Under the pieces are notes generated by a model that saw only the letters and a program-made list of their open reading frames with translations, was not told the DNA's origin and did not search any database. A DNA stretch of 64,000 nucleotides from Thauera propionica (GTDB lineage: Bacteria > Pseudomonadota > Gammaproteobacteria > Burkholderiales > Rhodocyclaceae), in contig NZ_NOIH01000003.1 in assembly GCF_002245655.1 (NCBI RefSeq), forward strand, positions 248,001 through 312,000. Direction: 5' to 3'. The stretch's first letter is position 1. Each line of letters opens with the position of its first letter. A program made the translations under genes and the position numbers. Positions 18,223-27,480 of this stretch are shown here, in pieces.

Positions 18223-19398
18223 TTAACTGCGCAGCGTGACGTGCGCAACCTGGTCGACGCTCATGACCCGCAGCAGCGCGGCAACCATGGCATTGACGTT
18301 GCGAAGGCCCACGAGCTTACCCTGAGCCTGGAGCGTGGCGAGGATGTTGAACAACTGCCCCGCGCAGACGAAATCCAGCCGGCGCAACTGCGTACAGTCC
18401 ACCGCAACCTCACGCCTGTCGGCAACGTAGGCCGCAAAACGCTTGAGCGCGTCGTTCGAGGCGCCACAGAGTTCACCCTCCAGAACGAAGCCATCCTGTT
18501 CGTTAGCCGACTGTGGGGCGGGTGTCGTCACGGGGGCCGTCGCGGCAACGGGCGCCGCCGGGGGAGGCAGGTCCTTCCACGACGGCGGAGACTCCTCGAA
18601 CGTCACTGCATAATCGATCGCGAGGTTCTCGAAGCGCTCCTGATCGCCCGAATGCTGCAACAGTTCGAGCAGCAGCAGCCAGGTGTCCCGGTCTTCCGCG
18701 CGCCCGGCTTCGACGCGTTTTGCCAGCTCCTGCGCCAGCGGCCCCACATTGGCCAGCGTGACCTTAATGCGCTCGGCGGCAAGCTCGTCGAGCACCGCAC
18801 GCAGCTGCCCGCAGGCGCCATCACCCAGGCCCTTCAGACGACCCACGTCAATGCGGGCCGAACCCGTCCTGCGCGCGGCCACTGCAATCTGGCGCAACTG
18901 CGCCTCAGCCTGCGCCGAAAGGCTGCCCGCAAGGCTGACGGTCGAAGGCCGAGGCTGAGCAGGTTTCGCCACGCTTGCGGACAGATCCACCCAGGGCGGC
19001 GGCGAACGCTCGAAGCGCGTCGCGTAATCGAGCACCCGCGACTCGAACTGCTGGCGCTTGCCCGTCAAACGGTAGAGATCGAGCAGCATCATCCACAGCC
19101 CCTCGCCCGGGTTCGAAGAGGGCTCGTCGAGCGTGGCGACCAGCACCTGCTCCGCTTCAGCCACGTTGCCGTTCGCGTAGAGGACCGCCGCTTCCTCATA
19201 GGCTGCACCAATGCCTGCGCCGACCTCCTGAACCTCGACCGCGACCAGACCGCGCCCAGCCTCGGTCGCGGTGAAATCGAGTTCTGACAGCTCGGTAGGC
19301 GGCGGGGGAAGCGAGAAGCTGTCGCCTTTAGCGGACGGACCTTTCCCCTCAGGCGCGATGCTACCCGTTGGTTTCCGACCGAAAAAAGGAAGTGCCAC
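18223..19398 (-). CDS. Duplicated-STAS-domain protein with helical repeats
   Basis: A 391-residue cytoplasmic protein. After a Pro/Ser-rich start it shows a short helical repeat ([20 protein letters not shown], about 67-86). Two copies of one module follow: helical unit 101-139, STAS-like 152-232; helical unit 239-277, STAS-like 303-391. The helical units match closely ([19 protein letters not shown] against [19 protein letters not shown]). STAS domains serve in anti-sigma antagonism or protein scaffolding. Here the usual phosphorylatable Ser is not obvious: the second copy has [12 protein letters not shown] 19398 is chosen, giving the N-terminus [10 protein letters not shown]; upstream codons are unlike a protein. 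No partner kinase is nearby. Confidence 0.78.
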   Translation of the reverse strand: MALPFFGRKPTGSIAPEGKGPSAKGDSFSLPPPPTELSELDFTATEAGRGLVAVEVQEVGAGIGAAYEEAAVLYANGNVAEAEQVLVATLDEPSSNPGEGLWMMLLDLYRLTGKRQQFESRVLDYATRFERSPPPWVDLSASVAKPAQPRPSTVSLAGSLSAQAEAQLRQIAVAARRTGSARIDVGRLKGLGDGACGQLRAVLDELAAERIKVTLANVGPLAQELAKRVEAGRAEDRDTWLLLLELLQHSGDQERFENLAIDYAVTFEESPPSWKDLPPPAAPVAATAPVTTPAPQSANEQDGFVLEGELCGASNDALKRFAAYVADRREVAVDCTQLRRLDFVCAGQLFNILATLQAQGKLVGLRNVNAMVAALLRVMSVDQVAHVTLRS

Positions 19399-19566
19399 GC
19401 TGCCGTCCGTCCCGAATGTGTCGATGCAGTCCTGAGAGACTTTCGGCCAAGGATAGCACTTCCTGCAATACGGCTGGGCTGGCGGCGGGCACGGTTGATT
19501 ACGTTTTGCAAAACTCGGCATCGACACCCCCCTTCCCTTGCACGGGGGCTCGGATAGAATGCTGCG

Positions 19567-20028
19567 ATGCAACCGAATACCCCTGCCGCAGCGGCTGCGC
19601 AAGGCGACACGTCGCCTCCGCAGCCGTTCTTCATGCTGCCTGTCCGCGTCTACTATGAGGACACCGACGCAGCAGGCGTGGTCTATTACGCCAACTATCT
19701 GCGTTTCTGCGAACGAGCCCGCACCGAATGGCTGCGGGCGCTTGGCTTCGAGCAGCAGGCAATGATGTCATCCACCGGCACGGCCTTCGTCGTGCGGTCG
19801 GTCCACGCCGACTATCTCGTTCCCGCCCGTCTCGACGACGCGCTTGAAGTCGTCACCCGCATCGGGACGCTGCGTCGCGCCAGCCTCCTGTTCAACCAGG
19901 AGATCCGTCGCCAAGGGCAACTTCTGTTTACAGCGCAGGTCCTGGTGGCCTGCATCGACACCCATCGCCAGAAACCGGCCCCCATGCCGGCCAACCTGCA
20001 CGCCCTCTTCGAAAGAAGCTTCGCATGA
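19567..20028 (+). CDS. ybgC: YbgC, Tol-Pal-associated acyl-CoA thioesterase
   Basis: A 153-residue hot-dog thioesterase. It has VRVYYEDTDAAGVVYYANYL with the catalytic Asp, and RARTEWLR. It belongs to the tol-pal operon in most proteobacteria and acts on acyl-CoA/ACP in phospholipid metabolism. ATG 19567 gives a 22-residue Ala/Pro-rich extension; ATG 19633 (MLPVRV) would fit the E. coli length better. A TAGAAT hexamer at 19555-19560 could be a -10 and would then favour the shorter form. The stop overlaps the tolQ start. Confidence 0.92.
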   Translation: MQPNTPAAAAAQGDTSPPQPFFMLPVRVYYEDTDAAGVVYYANYLRFCERARTEWLRALGFEQQAMMSSTGTAFVVRSVHADYLVPARLDDALEVVTRIGTLRRASLLFNQEIRRQGQLLFTAQVLVACIDTHRQKPAPMPANLHALFERSFA

Positions 20029-20693
20029 CCGTCACTCACGATCTTTCCATCCTCAGCCTGATCAGCCAGGCCAGCGTCCTCGTTCAACTGGTGATGGCGC
20101 TGCTCGCCACCCTCTCTCTGGTCTCCTGGTACTGGATCTTCCGCAAATCGTTCCAGATCCGCGCCGCGCGCACCCAGACCGACGAGTTCGAGCGCGATTT
20201 CTGGAGCGGCGGCGACCTCAACACCCTGTTCGAGGCAGCGACCCGCCACGAGACCGGCGGCATGGAGCGCATCTTCGAGGCCGGCTACCGCGAATTCACC
20301 AAGCTGCGCGCCAAGGGGCACGACCACTCGGCCATCCTGGACGGTGCCCGTCGCGCCATGCGCGCTACCTACCAGCGCGAGGTCGATGATCTCGAGGCGC
20401 ATCTTGCCTTCCTCGCCTCGGTCGGCTCGGTGTCGCCTTACATCGGCCTGCTCGGCACCGTGTGGGGGATCATGAACTCCTTCCGCGGCCTGTCCAGCGT
20501 CGGCACGGCAACGCTCGCCCAGGTCGCTCCCGGCATCGCCGAAGCCCTCGTGGCCACCGCTATCGGCCTGTTCGCCGCGATCCCGGCCGTCGTCGCCTAC
20601 AACCGCTTCGCGCACGACATCGACCGCCTCGGCATTCGCTTCGAGAGCTTCATGGAAGAGTTCTCCAACATCCTGCAGCGCAACCTGCGCTGA
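20025..20693 (+). CDS. tolQ: TolQ, proton-channel subunit
   Basis: A 222-residue inner-membrane protein of the ExbB/TolQ family. Three transmembrane segments are visible (about 20-38, 128-150 and 165-187), with the conserved YIGLLGTVWGIMNSF and GIAEALVATAIGLFAAIPAVVAYN stretches lining the proton path. With TolR it forms the motor that energises TolA for outer-membrane constriction at division. The start overlaps the ybgC stop as ATGA, so they are translationally coupled. Confidence 0.96.
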   Translation: MTVTHDLSILSLISQASVLVQLVMALLATLSLVSWYWIFRKSFQIRAARTQTDEFERDFWSGGDLNTLFEAATRHETGGMERIFEAGYREFTKLRAKGHDHSAILDGARRAMRATYQREVDDLEAHLAFLASVGSVSPYIGLLGTVWGIMNSFRGLSSVGTATLAQVAPGIAEALVATAIGLFAAIPAVVAYNRFAHDIDRLGIRFESFMEEFSNILQRNLR

Positions 20694-20711
20694 CGGACCC
20701 GGAGGCTAGCG

Positions 20712-21125
20712 ATGCGCCAACGCCGTCTCATGAACCAGATCAACGTCGTGCCCTACATCGACGTGATGCTGGTCCTGCTCGTGATCTTCATGGTCACCGC
20801 GCCGATGATCCAGACCGGCACCATCAACGTGCCCTCGGCCGGACAGGTGTCGGCACCGCCGACCGAGGCGATCGTCATCGAGGTCAAGGCCGACGGTGCG
20901 CTGGCCCTTCGCGCCAGCACCAGCGGCACCTCGAGACCGGTGAGCAATACCGAGTTCCAGCGCGCAATCAGCGAAGCGCTGGCCAAGAACGCCGAGCAAT
21001 CCTTCCTCGTCGCGGCCGACAGCAAGCTGCCTTACCAGAAGGTCATCGACGTGCTCGAAGCCGCCCGTAACGCAGGCGTGCAGAAGATCAGCCTGCAGAC
21101 CCAGTCGAGCACCGCAAGTCGATGA
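20712..21125 (+). CDS. tolR: TolR, proton-channel subunit
   Basis: A 137-residue single-span inner-membrane protein. The helix [21 protein letters not shown] carries the essential proton-carrying Asp (D17). The rest is the periplasmic ExbD/TolR domain, ending in the [21 protein letters not shown] segment. It works with TolQ. CGGAGG lies before the ATG, and the gene starts 18 bases after tolQ. The stop overlaps the tolA ATG. Confidence 0.96.
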   Translation: MRQRRLMNQINVVPYIDVMLVLLVIFMVTAPMIQTGTINVPSAGQVSAPPTEAIVIEVKADGALALRASTSGTSRPVSNTEFQRAISEALAKNAEQSFLVAADSKLPYQKVIDVLEAARNAGVQKISLQTQSSTASR

Positions 21126-22000
21126 GGGAACGCGCAGCGCCGCCCCGCGAAGCGCCGGGCAAATGGCAATCGCTCGGGCTGACCATCGCGGTCCACCTGG
21201 GCCTGTTCCTTTTCCTGTTCTTCGGCATCCGCTGGCAGAGCGCACCGCCGGCCGCGCTGGAGGTCAGCCTTGCCAGCGCGCCACGCATCGCCGCGCCCGC
21301 CCCCGCCCCCGCGCCCAAACCTGAGCCTCCTCCGGCCTCCAAGCCCGAGCCGAAGCCCGAAGTGAAACCGGAGCCGAAGCCGGAACCCAAGCCGCAGCCC
21401 GAGCTCCCCAAGCCCGCGCCCAAGCCCGAGATCGCAACAAAGGCACCGGAGAAGAAACCGGAGCCGCCCAAACCTGCGCCAAAGCCGGAGCCGAAGCCGG
21501 AACCGAAACCCCAACCCAAACCGGAACCCAAGCCCGAACCGCCCAAGCCGCAACCCAAGCCGGAGCCGAAACCAACGCCCAAGCCGCAGGCCAAGCCCGA
21601 GCCCAAGCCGGTTCAGGACGACTACATGAAGCAACTGCTCGCGCAGGAAACCCAGGCCGCGCAGGACGCGCGCCTCGAGGGCCTGCTCAAGCAGGAATCC
21701 GCGCGCGCCGGCGCGCAGGGTGACATGGACAAGTACAAGCAGGCCATTGCCATCAAGGTGCGTGGCAACCTGCTGCGCCCGCCCGGCCTCAGCGGAAACC
21801 CGGAGGCCACATTCGAGGTCGATCAGTTGCCTTCGGGCGAGGTGCTGAACATCCGGCTCAAGCGCTCCTCGGGCGTCCCGGCGCTCGACGAGGCGATAGA
21901 GCGCGCGATACGGCGCTCGAGCCCGCTGCCGCTGCCCGCCAACCCGAGCTTGTTCCAGCGCACGATCGAGTTCAAGTTCCGCCCGTTGGCAGACGAGTAA
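21122..22000 (+). CDS. tolA: TolA, energy-transducing spanning protein
   Basis: A 292-residue protein with one N-terminal inner-membrane helix ([17 protein letters not shown], about 17-34). A long Lys-Pro-Glu-Pro repeat region (about 58-162) forms an extended periplasmic arm, and a C-terminal TonB/TolA-like domain follows ([26 protein letters not shown]...[18 protein letters not shown]). It links the TolQR motor to Pal/TolB. The arm here is a KPEP-type polyproline rather than the Ala/Lys alpha-helix of E. coli TolA, so it resembles TonB in this part. Confidence 0.94.
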   Translation: MRERAAPPREAPGKWQSLGLTIAVHLGLFLFLFFGIRWQSAPPAALEVSLASAPRIAAPAPAPAPKPEPPPASKPEPKPEVKPEPKPEPKPQPELPKPAPKPEIATKAPEKKPEPPKPAPKPEPKPEPKPQPKPEPKPEPPKPQPKPEPKPTPKPQAKPEPKPVQDDYMKQLLAQETQAAQDARLEGLLKQESARAGAQGDMDKYKQAIAIKVRGNLLRPPGLSGNPEATFEVDQLPSGEVLNIRLKRSSGVPALDEAIERAIRRSSPLPLPANPSLFQRTIEFKFRPLADE

Positions 22001-22027
22001 GCCTGCCTTATCTACTTAATATGTCTA

Positions 22028-22033
22028 TATAAT
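22028..22033 (+). promoter_or_regulatory. Possible internal promoter (-10) before tolB
   Basis: A perfect TATAAT in a locally AT-rich gap between tolA and tolB, 21 bases before the tolB ATG. No good -35 lies at the correct distance (22005-22010 reads GCCTTA). An internal promoter that boosts tolB-pal is plausible but unproven. Confidence 0.4.
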
Positions 22034-22053
22034 CCGCGGCTGGAGTACCCCAC

Positions 22054-23334
22054 ATGACCCGATTCCTCACCGCTTTCCGCCTCCTGCTGGTCCTGGCGCT
22101 CGCCAGCCTCGCCTTCGGTGCCCGCGCCCAGTTGTCGATCGAGATCACGGGCGCAGGCGCTTCGCGTTTCCCGGTGATCATTCCGATCTTCGAGAATGAA
22201 GGTCAATTGCCGAACAGCGTCACCGACGTGGTACGCGCGGACCTCGACCGCAGCGGCCTGTTCCGCCTCGTTGACCTCGGCCCGCTTGCCCTGCCCGAAT
22301 CGGTCATGCCCGACCTGCCCGCCATGCGCGGCCGCGGCGCCGATGCGGTGCTGACCGGCAGCGTCATTGCGCTCGGCGGCGGACGCTACGACGTGCGCTT
22401 CCGACTGTTCGACACGCAGAAGCAACTAGAGCTCGGCGCCATGGCCATGCCAATGATGGCCTCGCAGAACCGCCTGATCGGACACCGCATCGCCGACTTC
22501 GTCTACGAGAAACTGACCGGGCAGCCGGGCTATTTCTCGACCCGTGTCGCCTACGTCATCAAGAGCGGCACCAACTACGAGCTGCAGGTCGCCGACGCCG
22601 ACGGCATGAACGCTGCCACGGCCCTGCGCTCGCGCGAGCCGATCATCTCGCCCGCCTGGTCGCCCGACGGCCAGCGCCTGGCCTATGTGTCCTTCGAACA
22701 GAAGAAGCCGATCGTCTATGTGCATACGTTGGCCACTGGCCAGCGACGCGTGGTTGCCAACTTCAAGGGCTCGAACTCGGCGCCCGCCTGGTCGCCCGAT
22801 GGCAATCAGCTCGCCGTCGTGCTGACCAAGGACGGTCAGTCCCAACTCTACATCCTCAACGCCGACGGCTCGGGCGTGCGCCGCCTGGCAAGCTCCTCTG
22901 GCATCGACACCGAGCCTTTCTGGGGCAACGACAGCAACATCTACTTCACCTCCGATCGCGGCGGCAGCCCGCAGATCTACCGTATCTCCGCTGGCGGCGG
23001 CAGTGCCCAGCGGGTGACCTTCGACGGCAGCTACAACGTGACTCCGCGCCTCTCGGCGGATGGCACGCTGCTGGCCTTCATCACCCGCAATGCAGGTCGC
23101 TTCCAGGTGGCCGTGCAGGACCTTGCCACCCGCCAGACGACGATCCTCACCGATTCGGCGCGTGACGAATCCCCCAGCTTCGCTCCCAACGGCCGCATGA
23201 TCCTCTACGCCACCGAAAGCGGTGGCCGGGGCGTGCTGTCCGCGGTGTCGTCGGATGGACGGGTGAAGCAACGCCTGACGGTGCAGGCAGCCGATGTGCG
23301 CGAGCCCGCGTGGGGCCCGCAGCCGCGGCAATAA
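22054..23334 (+). CDS. tolB: TolB, periplasmic beta-propeller
   Basis: A 426-residue periplasmic protein. A signal peptide (cleavage near GARA-QL) is followed by an N-terminal alpha/beta domain. A six-bladed propeller comes next, built from repeated SPAWSPDGQRLAYVS, APAWSPDGNQLAVV, TPRLSADGTLLAF and SPSFAPNGRMILYAT blades. It binds Pal and shuttles between Pal and peptidoglycan release. GGAG lies eight bases before the ATG. Confidence 0.97.
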   Translation: MTRFLTAFRLLLVLALASLAFGARAQLSIEITGAGASRFPVIIPIFENEGQLPNSVTDVVRADLDRSGLFRLVDLGPLALPESVMPDLPAMRGRGADAVLTGSVIALGGGRYDVRFRLFDTQKQLELGAMAMPMMASQNRLIGHRIADFVYEKLTGQPGYFSTRVAYVIKSGTNYELQVADADGMNAATALRSREPIISPAWSPDGQRLAYVSFEQKKPIVYVHTLATGQRRVVANFKGSNSAPAWSPDGNQLAVVLTKDGQSQLYILNADGSGVRRLASSSGIDTEPFWGNDSNIYFTSDRGGSPQIYRISAGGGSAQRVTFDGSYNVTPRLSADGTLLAFITRNAGRFQVAVQDLATRQTTILTDSARDESPSFAPNGRMILYATESGGRGVLSAVSSDGRVKQRLTVQAADVREPAWGPQPRQ

Positions 23335-23384
23335 AAAAGCTGTAATCACTGCTGTCTTCAACTCAAGTAACCGGAGCATCACCC

Positions 23385-23897
23385 ATGAAGAAACTCGCAC
23401 TCCCCGCCCTGCTGTCGCTCGTCCTCGCCGCGTGCTCGAGCACCGGCACCGATACTGCCTCCCAGGTCGAAGACCGCTCGGGCGCCGGTGTCACCACCGT
23501 CACCGCGGGTAGCCCGTCGGGTTCGGGCATCGCGGCCCTGACCGACCCGAACAACATCCTGTCCAAGCGCAGCGTGTTCTTCGACTTCGACAGCTACGTC
23601 ATCAAGTCGGAAGCCAAGCCGCTGGTCGAAGCCCACGCCCGCTTCCTGGTGCAGAACCCGCAGATGAAGATGCTCATCCAGGGCAACACCGACGAGCGCG
23701 GCAGCCGCGAGTACAACCTGGCGCTGGGCCAGAAGCGTGCCGACGTCATCAAGCAGGCGCTGATGCTGCTGGGTGCCAAGGAAGCGCAGATCGAGTCCGT
23801 CAGCCTGGGTGAAGAGAAGCCGCGTTGCGACGCCGCCTCGGAAGCCTGCTACGCCGAGAACCGTCGCGGCGACATGCTGTACTCGGGCGAGTTCTGA
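23385..23897 (+). CDS. pal: Pal, peptidoglycan-associated lipoprotein
   Basis: A 170-residue outer-membrane lipoprotein. The lipobox LAAC puts the lipidated Cys at 17. An OmpA-like peptidoglycan-binding domain covers about 60-170, with VFFDFDSY, GNTDERGSREYNLALGQKRA and the C-terminal NRRGD. It anchors the outer membrane to peptidoglycan and binds TolB/TolA. It is followed by cpoB after a single base. Confidence 0.97.
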   Translation: MKKLALPALLSLVLAACSSTGTDTASQVEDRSGAGVTTVTAGSPSGSGIAALTDPNNILSKRSVFFDFDSYVIKSEAKPLVEAHARFLVQNPQMKMLIQGNTDERGSREYNLALGQKRADVIKQALMLLGAKEAQIESVSLGEEKPRCDAASEACYAENRRGDMLYSGEF

Positions 23898-23898
23898 G

Positions 23899-24612
23899 AT
23901 GAAGCGCCTGCTGCCGCTGGCGGTGCTGCTCGCTCTGTCATCGACCGGACCCGCGCAAGCGGGTCTGTTCGATGACGCGGAGGCCCGTCGCCAGATCACC
24001 GACATGCGCCAGGATCTCGAAGGCCGGCTCGAAACCACCAGCCGTGGCCAACTCGAGCTCGCCAACCAGAACGAGCAATTGCGTGCCGAAGTGGCCCGCC
24101 TGCGGGGCCAGATCGAACTGCTGGTGAACGAGGTGGAAACCCTCAAGCAGCGGCAGCGGGACTTCTACGTCGATCTCGATACCCGTCTGCGCCAGCTCGA
24201 GAGCTCCGGCCCGGGCGCTGGCGCAGCCAATGCCGATCCGGCGGCGGAGTCCGGCGAGTACGAAGCCGCACTCAACCTGCTCAAGGACGGCAAGCACGGC
24301 GAGGCGCTCGCTGCCTTCGATGCCTTCGTCGCAAAGTACCCTTCGGGCAACTTCAGTGCCGGAGCCCACTTCTGGGCCGGCAACGCCGCCCTGCAGGCCA
24401 AGGACATCAATGCGGCAAACAAGCACTTCAACACCGTGCTGACGCGCTGGCCCAACGAGAACGTGGCGCCCGACGCCATGCTCGGCCTGGCCAACACCCA
24501 GCAGGCACTGGGCGATGCGCCCACGTCCCGTCGCACCCTGCAGGCGCTGGTCGACCGCTATCCGCAGAGCAACGCCGCACAGGTCGCCAGGCAGCGCCTG
24601 GGTCAGCGCTGA
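23899..24612 (+). CDS. cpoB: CpoB/YbgF, Tol-Pal coordinator protein
   Basis: A 237-residue periplasmic protein. A signal peptide (cleavage near PAQA-GL) is followed by a coiled coil (about 28-105, LANQNEQLRAEVARLRGQIELLVNEVE) that trimerises. A TPR domain follows (about 118-237: YEAALNLLKDGKHGEALAAFDAFVAKYP and two further repeats ending in YPQSNAAQVARQRL). It coordinates PBP1B activity with outer-membrane constriction. ATG 23899 follows the pal stop by one base. Confidence 0.94.
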   Translation: MKRLLPLAVLLALSSTGPAQAGLFDDAEARRQITDMRQDLEGRLETTSRGQLELANQNEQLRAEVARLRGQIELLVNEVETLKQRQRDFYVDLDTRLRQLESSGPGAGAANADPAAESGEYEAALNLLKDGKHGEALAAFDAFVAKYPSGNFSAGAHFWAGNAALQAKDINAANKHFNTVLTRWPNENVAPDAMLGLANTQQALGDAPTSRRTLQALVDRYPQSNAAQVARQRLGQR

Positions 24613-24621
24613 GGCGTCGAC

Positions 24622-25290
24622 GTGACGACAGCGACGATGACGGCACCTGCCGTCAAGCTGCGCATTACCGAAGTATTTGCCTCGATCCAGGGCGAGTCGA
24701 CGTGGGTCGGCCTGCCCACCGTGTTCGTCCGGCTCACCGGCTGCCCGCTGCGCTGCAGCTGGTGCGACACCGCCTACGCCTTCACCGGCGGTGAAAGCCG
24801 TTCGCTCGACGAGGTTCTCGCCGACGTTGCGCGCCACGGCCTCAAGCATGTGTGCGTCACGGGCGGCGAGCCACTTTCACAGAAAGGCTGCCTGCCGCTG
24901 CTGAGCGCCCTGTGCGACGCCGGATACGCGGTCTCGCTCGAAACCAGCGGCGCGCTCGACATCGGCGCGGTCGACCCCCGCGTTTCGCGCATCATGGACC
25001 TCAAGGCGCCCGGTTCAGGTGAAGTTGAGCGCAACCTGTACGACAACATTGCTCACCTGAAGGCCGACGACGAACTCAAGATCGTGATCGCCAACACGGA
25101 CGATTACGCGTGGGCGAAGCAGCAGATCGCCACCCATCGGCTGGCCGAGCGCTGCACCGTGCTGCTTTCTCCCGTTGCCGGCGAGATCGATCCGGCCCAA
25201 CTGGCCGAGTGGATCGTGCGCGACCGCCTGCCCGTGCGCTTCCAGCTGCAACTGCACAAGATCTTGTGGAACGACGCGCGCGGGCGCTGA
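24622..25290 (+). CDS. queE: QueE, 7-carboxy-7-deazaguanine synthase
   Basis: A 222-residue radical-SAM enzyme making CDG from 6-carboxytetrahydropterin in queuosine biosynthesis. The cluster motif is C41-x3-C45-x2-C48 (CPLRCSWC), preceded by ASIQGESTWVGLPTVFVRL and followed by VTGGEPL. GTG 24622 is used; ATG 24637 lies five codons in. It starts nine bases after cpoB, so it reads as an extension of the tol-pal operon. Confidence 0.93.
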   Translation: MTTATMTAPAVKLRITEVFASIQGESTWVGLPTVFVRLTGCPLRCSWCDTAYAFTGGESRSLDEVLADVARHGLKHVCVTGGEPLSQKGCLPLLSALCDAGYAVSLETSGALDIGAVDPRVSRIMDLKAPGSGEVERNLYDNIAHLKADDELKIVIANTDDYAWAKQQIATHRLAERCTVLLSPVAGEIDPAQLAEWIVRDRLPVRFQLQLHKILWNDARGR

Positions 25291-25331
25291 GCTGATCCGC
25301 GCTGCGTCCATCCCCTGCGGAACCCGTTTCA

Positions 25332-26024
25332 ATGAACCAAGCCAAACGCGCCGTCGTCCTGCTCTCGGGCGGCCTTGACTCCGCCACCTGCCTCGCCATC
25401 GCCCGCGACATGGGTTTCGAGACCTATGCGCTGTCGGTCGCCTACGGCCAGCGCCATGCCGCCGAGCTGACCGCATCGGCACGTGTCGCCCAGGCTCTCG
25501 GCGCGAAGGAGCACCGCCTGGCGCGCGTCAACCTCGGGCAGTTCGGCGGCTCCGCGCTGACCGACCCGGGCATCGCAGTCCCCGAGGACGAGGACAACAG
25601 CGGCATTCCTGTCACCTACGTGCCCGCCCGCAACACGGTGATGCTGTCGATCGCGATGGCCTGGGCGGAAGTGCTGGGCGCGCAGGACATCTTCGTTGGC
25701 GTCAATGCGGTGGATTACTCCGGCTACCCCGACTGCCGCCCCGAGTTCATCCGGGCCTTCGAGACCATGGCGAACCTGGCGACCAAGGCCGGCGTCGAAG
25801 GGGCAAGGCTGCACATCCACGCTCCGCTGATCCAGCTCAGCAAGGCCGAAATCATTCGCCGCGGCGTGGCGCTCGGAGTCGATTACGGCATCACCGTGAC
25901 CTGCTACCAGGCCGACGACGACGGCCGCGCCTGCGGCCGTTGCGAGGCCTGCCGCCTGCGCGCCGCCGGCTTCGAGGCTGCGGGCGTTCCCGATCCGACC
26001 CCCTATCAGCTGCGCACGGACTGA
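25332..26024 (+). CDS. queC: QueC, 7-cyano-7-deazaguanine (preQ0) synthase
   Basis: A 230-residue PP-loop ATPase turning CDG into preQ0 with ATP and ammonia. It has the PP-loop [11 protein letters not shown] at the N-terminus and [10 protein letters not shown] in the middle. Its C-terminal zinc site is made by the cysteines of [19 protein letters not shown]. It follows queE after 41 bases. The partners queD and queF are not in the window. Confidence 0.95.
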   Translation: MNQAKRAVVLLSGGLDSATCLAIARDMGFETYALSVAYGQRHAAELTASARVAQALGAKEHRLARVNLGQFGGSALTDPGIAVPEDEDNSGIPVTYVPARNTVMLSIAMAWAEVLGAQDIFVGVNAVDYSGYPDCRPEFIRAFETMANLATKAGVEGARLHIHAPLIQLSKAEIIRRGVALGVDYGITVTCYQADDDGRACGRCEACRLRAAGFEAAGVPDPTPYQLRTD

Positions 26025-26132
26025 GCGCGCGCACACCCCGGGGAACGGGCGCTCCGACCGTGTGTCGGGCATCTTGCAACGAGACCGGTCTTTTAACCTA
26101 GAATGGCCGGCCATTTCGCCGCAGATCGCATC

Positions 26133-27239
26133 ATGGAAGAAACGCTCGTCTCCGCCTCCACCATCGTGTGGCTCGCCTTCGCCATCGGCACGGTATTCGG
26201 ACTCGTCGCCAACCGTACCAACTTCTGCACGATGGGCGCGGTCTCCGACATCGTCAACATGGGCGACTGGAGCCGCATGCGCATGTGGGCGCTGGCCGTC
26301 GCCGTCGCGGTCCTCGGCACCGCCGCGCTGCAACTCGCCGGCGTGTTCGATCCGTCCAAATCCATCTACACCGGCGGCCGGCTGATCTGGCTGTCGCACA
26401 TCGTGGGCGGCCTCGCCTTCGGCGTGGGCATGACGCTCGCCTCCGGTTGCGGCAGCAAGACGCTGATCCGCATCGGCGGCGGCAACCTCAAGTCGCTCGT
26501 CGTGTTCGTCTTTCTCGGCATCAGCGCATACATGACGCTGCGCGGCCTGTTCGGCGTATGGCGCGTGCGCTATCTCGACAGCGTCGCCACCGACCTGTCG
26601 CACGGGCAGGACATTCCCTCGTTCATTGCGGCCGCCGGCCTTGAAGCGTCAACTGCGCTGACACTGGCCGCAGGCGTCATCGGCGGCGCCCTGCTGATCT
26701 GGGCGCTCGCCAGTCGCGAGGCGCGTCGGGCTGACGTCCTGCTGGGCGGCGCCGTAATCGGTGCGACGGTCGTAGCCGCCTGGTACGTCTCCGGGCACAT
26801 CGGCTATGTCGCCGAACACCCCGAAACGCTGGAGGAAGCCTTCATCGGCACCAGCAGCGGTCGCGCCGAGTCGCTCACCTTCGTCGCACCGATGGCATTC
26901 ACGCTCGAGCTGCTGATGCTGTGGAGCGACAGCAGCCGGGTCGTCACCTTCGGCATCGCGAGCGCGCTCGGCGTCATCGCCGGCGCCGCGCTGCACGCTA
27001 TCGTCACGCGCAGCTTCCGCATCGAGGGATTCCGCGATGCGCCCGACCTCGTCCGCCACATGATCGGCGGCATCCTGATGGGCTTCGGCGGCGTCACCGC
27101 CCTTGGCTGCACCATCGGCCAAGGCATTACCGGTCTGTCTACGCTGGCGCTCGGCTCGGTCATCACGACCGCCGCCATCATCATCGGCTCCGCGGTGACG
27201 ATGAAGATCCAGTACTGGATGATGATGCGCGAAACCTGA
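26133..27239 (+). CDS. YeeE/YedE-family sulfur-compound transporter
   Basis: A roughly 368-residue inner-membrane protein with about nine or ten helices. It has the cysteine motifs of the YeeE/YedE (TsuA) family: RTNFCTMGAVSD, LASGCGSKTLIRIG and ALGCTIGQGITGLS. In TsuA such cysteines relay thiosulfate across the membrane, so import of a sulfur compound is inferred. ATG 26133 is assigned. An in-frame ATG at 26103 would add ten residues, but TTTAACCT just before it looks like promoter sequence. No TusA-like partner follows, because a tRNA comes next. Confidence 0.88.
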   Translation: MEETLVSASTIVWLAFAIGTVFGLVANRTNFCTMGAVSDIVNMGDWSRMRMWALAVAVAVLGTAALQLAGVFDPSKSIYTGGRLIWLSHIVGGLAFGVGMTLASGCGSKTLIRIGGGNLKSLVVFVFLGISAYMTLRGLFGVWRVRYLDSVATDLSHGQDIPSFIAAAGLEASTALTLAAGVIGGALLIWALASREARRADVLLGGAVIGATVVAAWYVSGHIGYVAEHPETLEEAFIGTSSGRAESLTFVAPMAFTLELLMLWSDSSRVVTFGIASALGVIAGAALHAIVTRSFRIEGFRDAPDLVRHMIGGILMGFGGVTALGCTIGQGITGLSTLALGSVITTAAIIIGSAVTMKIQYWMMMRET

Positions 27240-27301
27240 CCAGCGCCGGCATTACGAGATTTCCCCGCACTGGCCCCACACGGCGGCGCGCAAATCCGAA
27301 C

Positions 27302-27330
27302 TTGACGCGCATCGCCTGGAGTCCTAAAAT
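27302..27330 (+). promoter_or_regulatory. Sigma-70 promoter of tRNA-Lys
   Basis: TTGACG (27302-27307), a 17-base spacer and TAAAAT (27325-27330). The predicted start is near 27337, a few bases before the mature tRNA. Confidence 0.85.
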
Positions 27331-27344
27331 TCGCGCTCGCTTTT

Positions 27345-27420
27345 GGGTCGTTAGCTCAGTTGGTAGAGCAGCGGACTTTTAATCCGTTGGTCGCAGGTTC
27401 GAGTCCCGCACGGCCTACCA
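27345..27420 (+). tRNA. tRNA-Lys (anticodon UUU)
   Basis: A 76-base cloverleaf with the encoded CCA end. The seven-base acceptor stem GGGTCGT pairs with ACGGCCT, including G-T wobbles. The D-loop is AGCTCAGTTGGTAGAGCA. The anticodon stem GCGGA/TCCGT surrounds the loop CTTTTAA, giving anticodon TTT at 27378-27380. The T-arm contains GGTTCGAGTCC. Confidence 0.97.
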
Positions 27421-27430
27421 GAATCAGGAA

Positions 27431-27463
27431 AATGCCTCGGCTTCGGCCGGGGCATTTTCTTTT
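27431..27463 (+). terminator. Rho-independent terminator after tRNA-Lys
   Basis: An 11-bp stem with one wobble (27431-27441 with 27446-27456), a TTCG tetraloop and TTTTCTTTT. Confidence 0.9.
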
Positions 27464-27480
27464 CCAAGGACGCTCGCGCC

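Noticed and set aside
19503-19514. GTTTTGCAAAAC palindrome upstream of ybgC
   Set aside because: A perfect 12-bp palindrome, but single and short; no regulator or promoter could be tied to it.
21296-21610. Tandem short repeats that could suggest a CRISPR or satellite array
   Set aside because: They encode the in-frame KPEP repeats of TolA; there are no spacers of uniform length.
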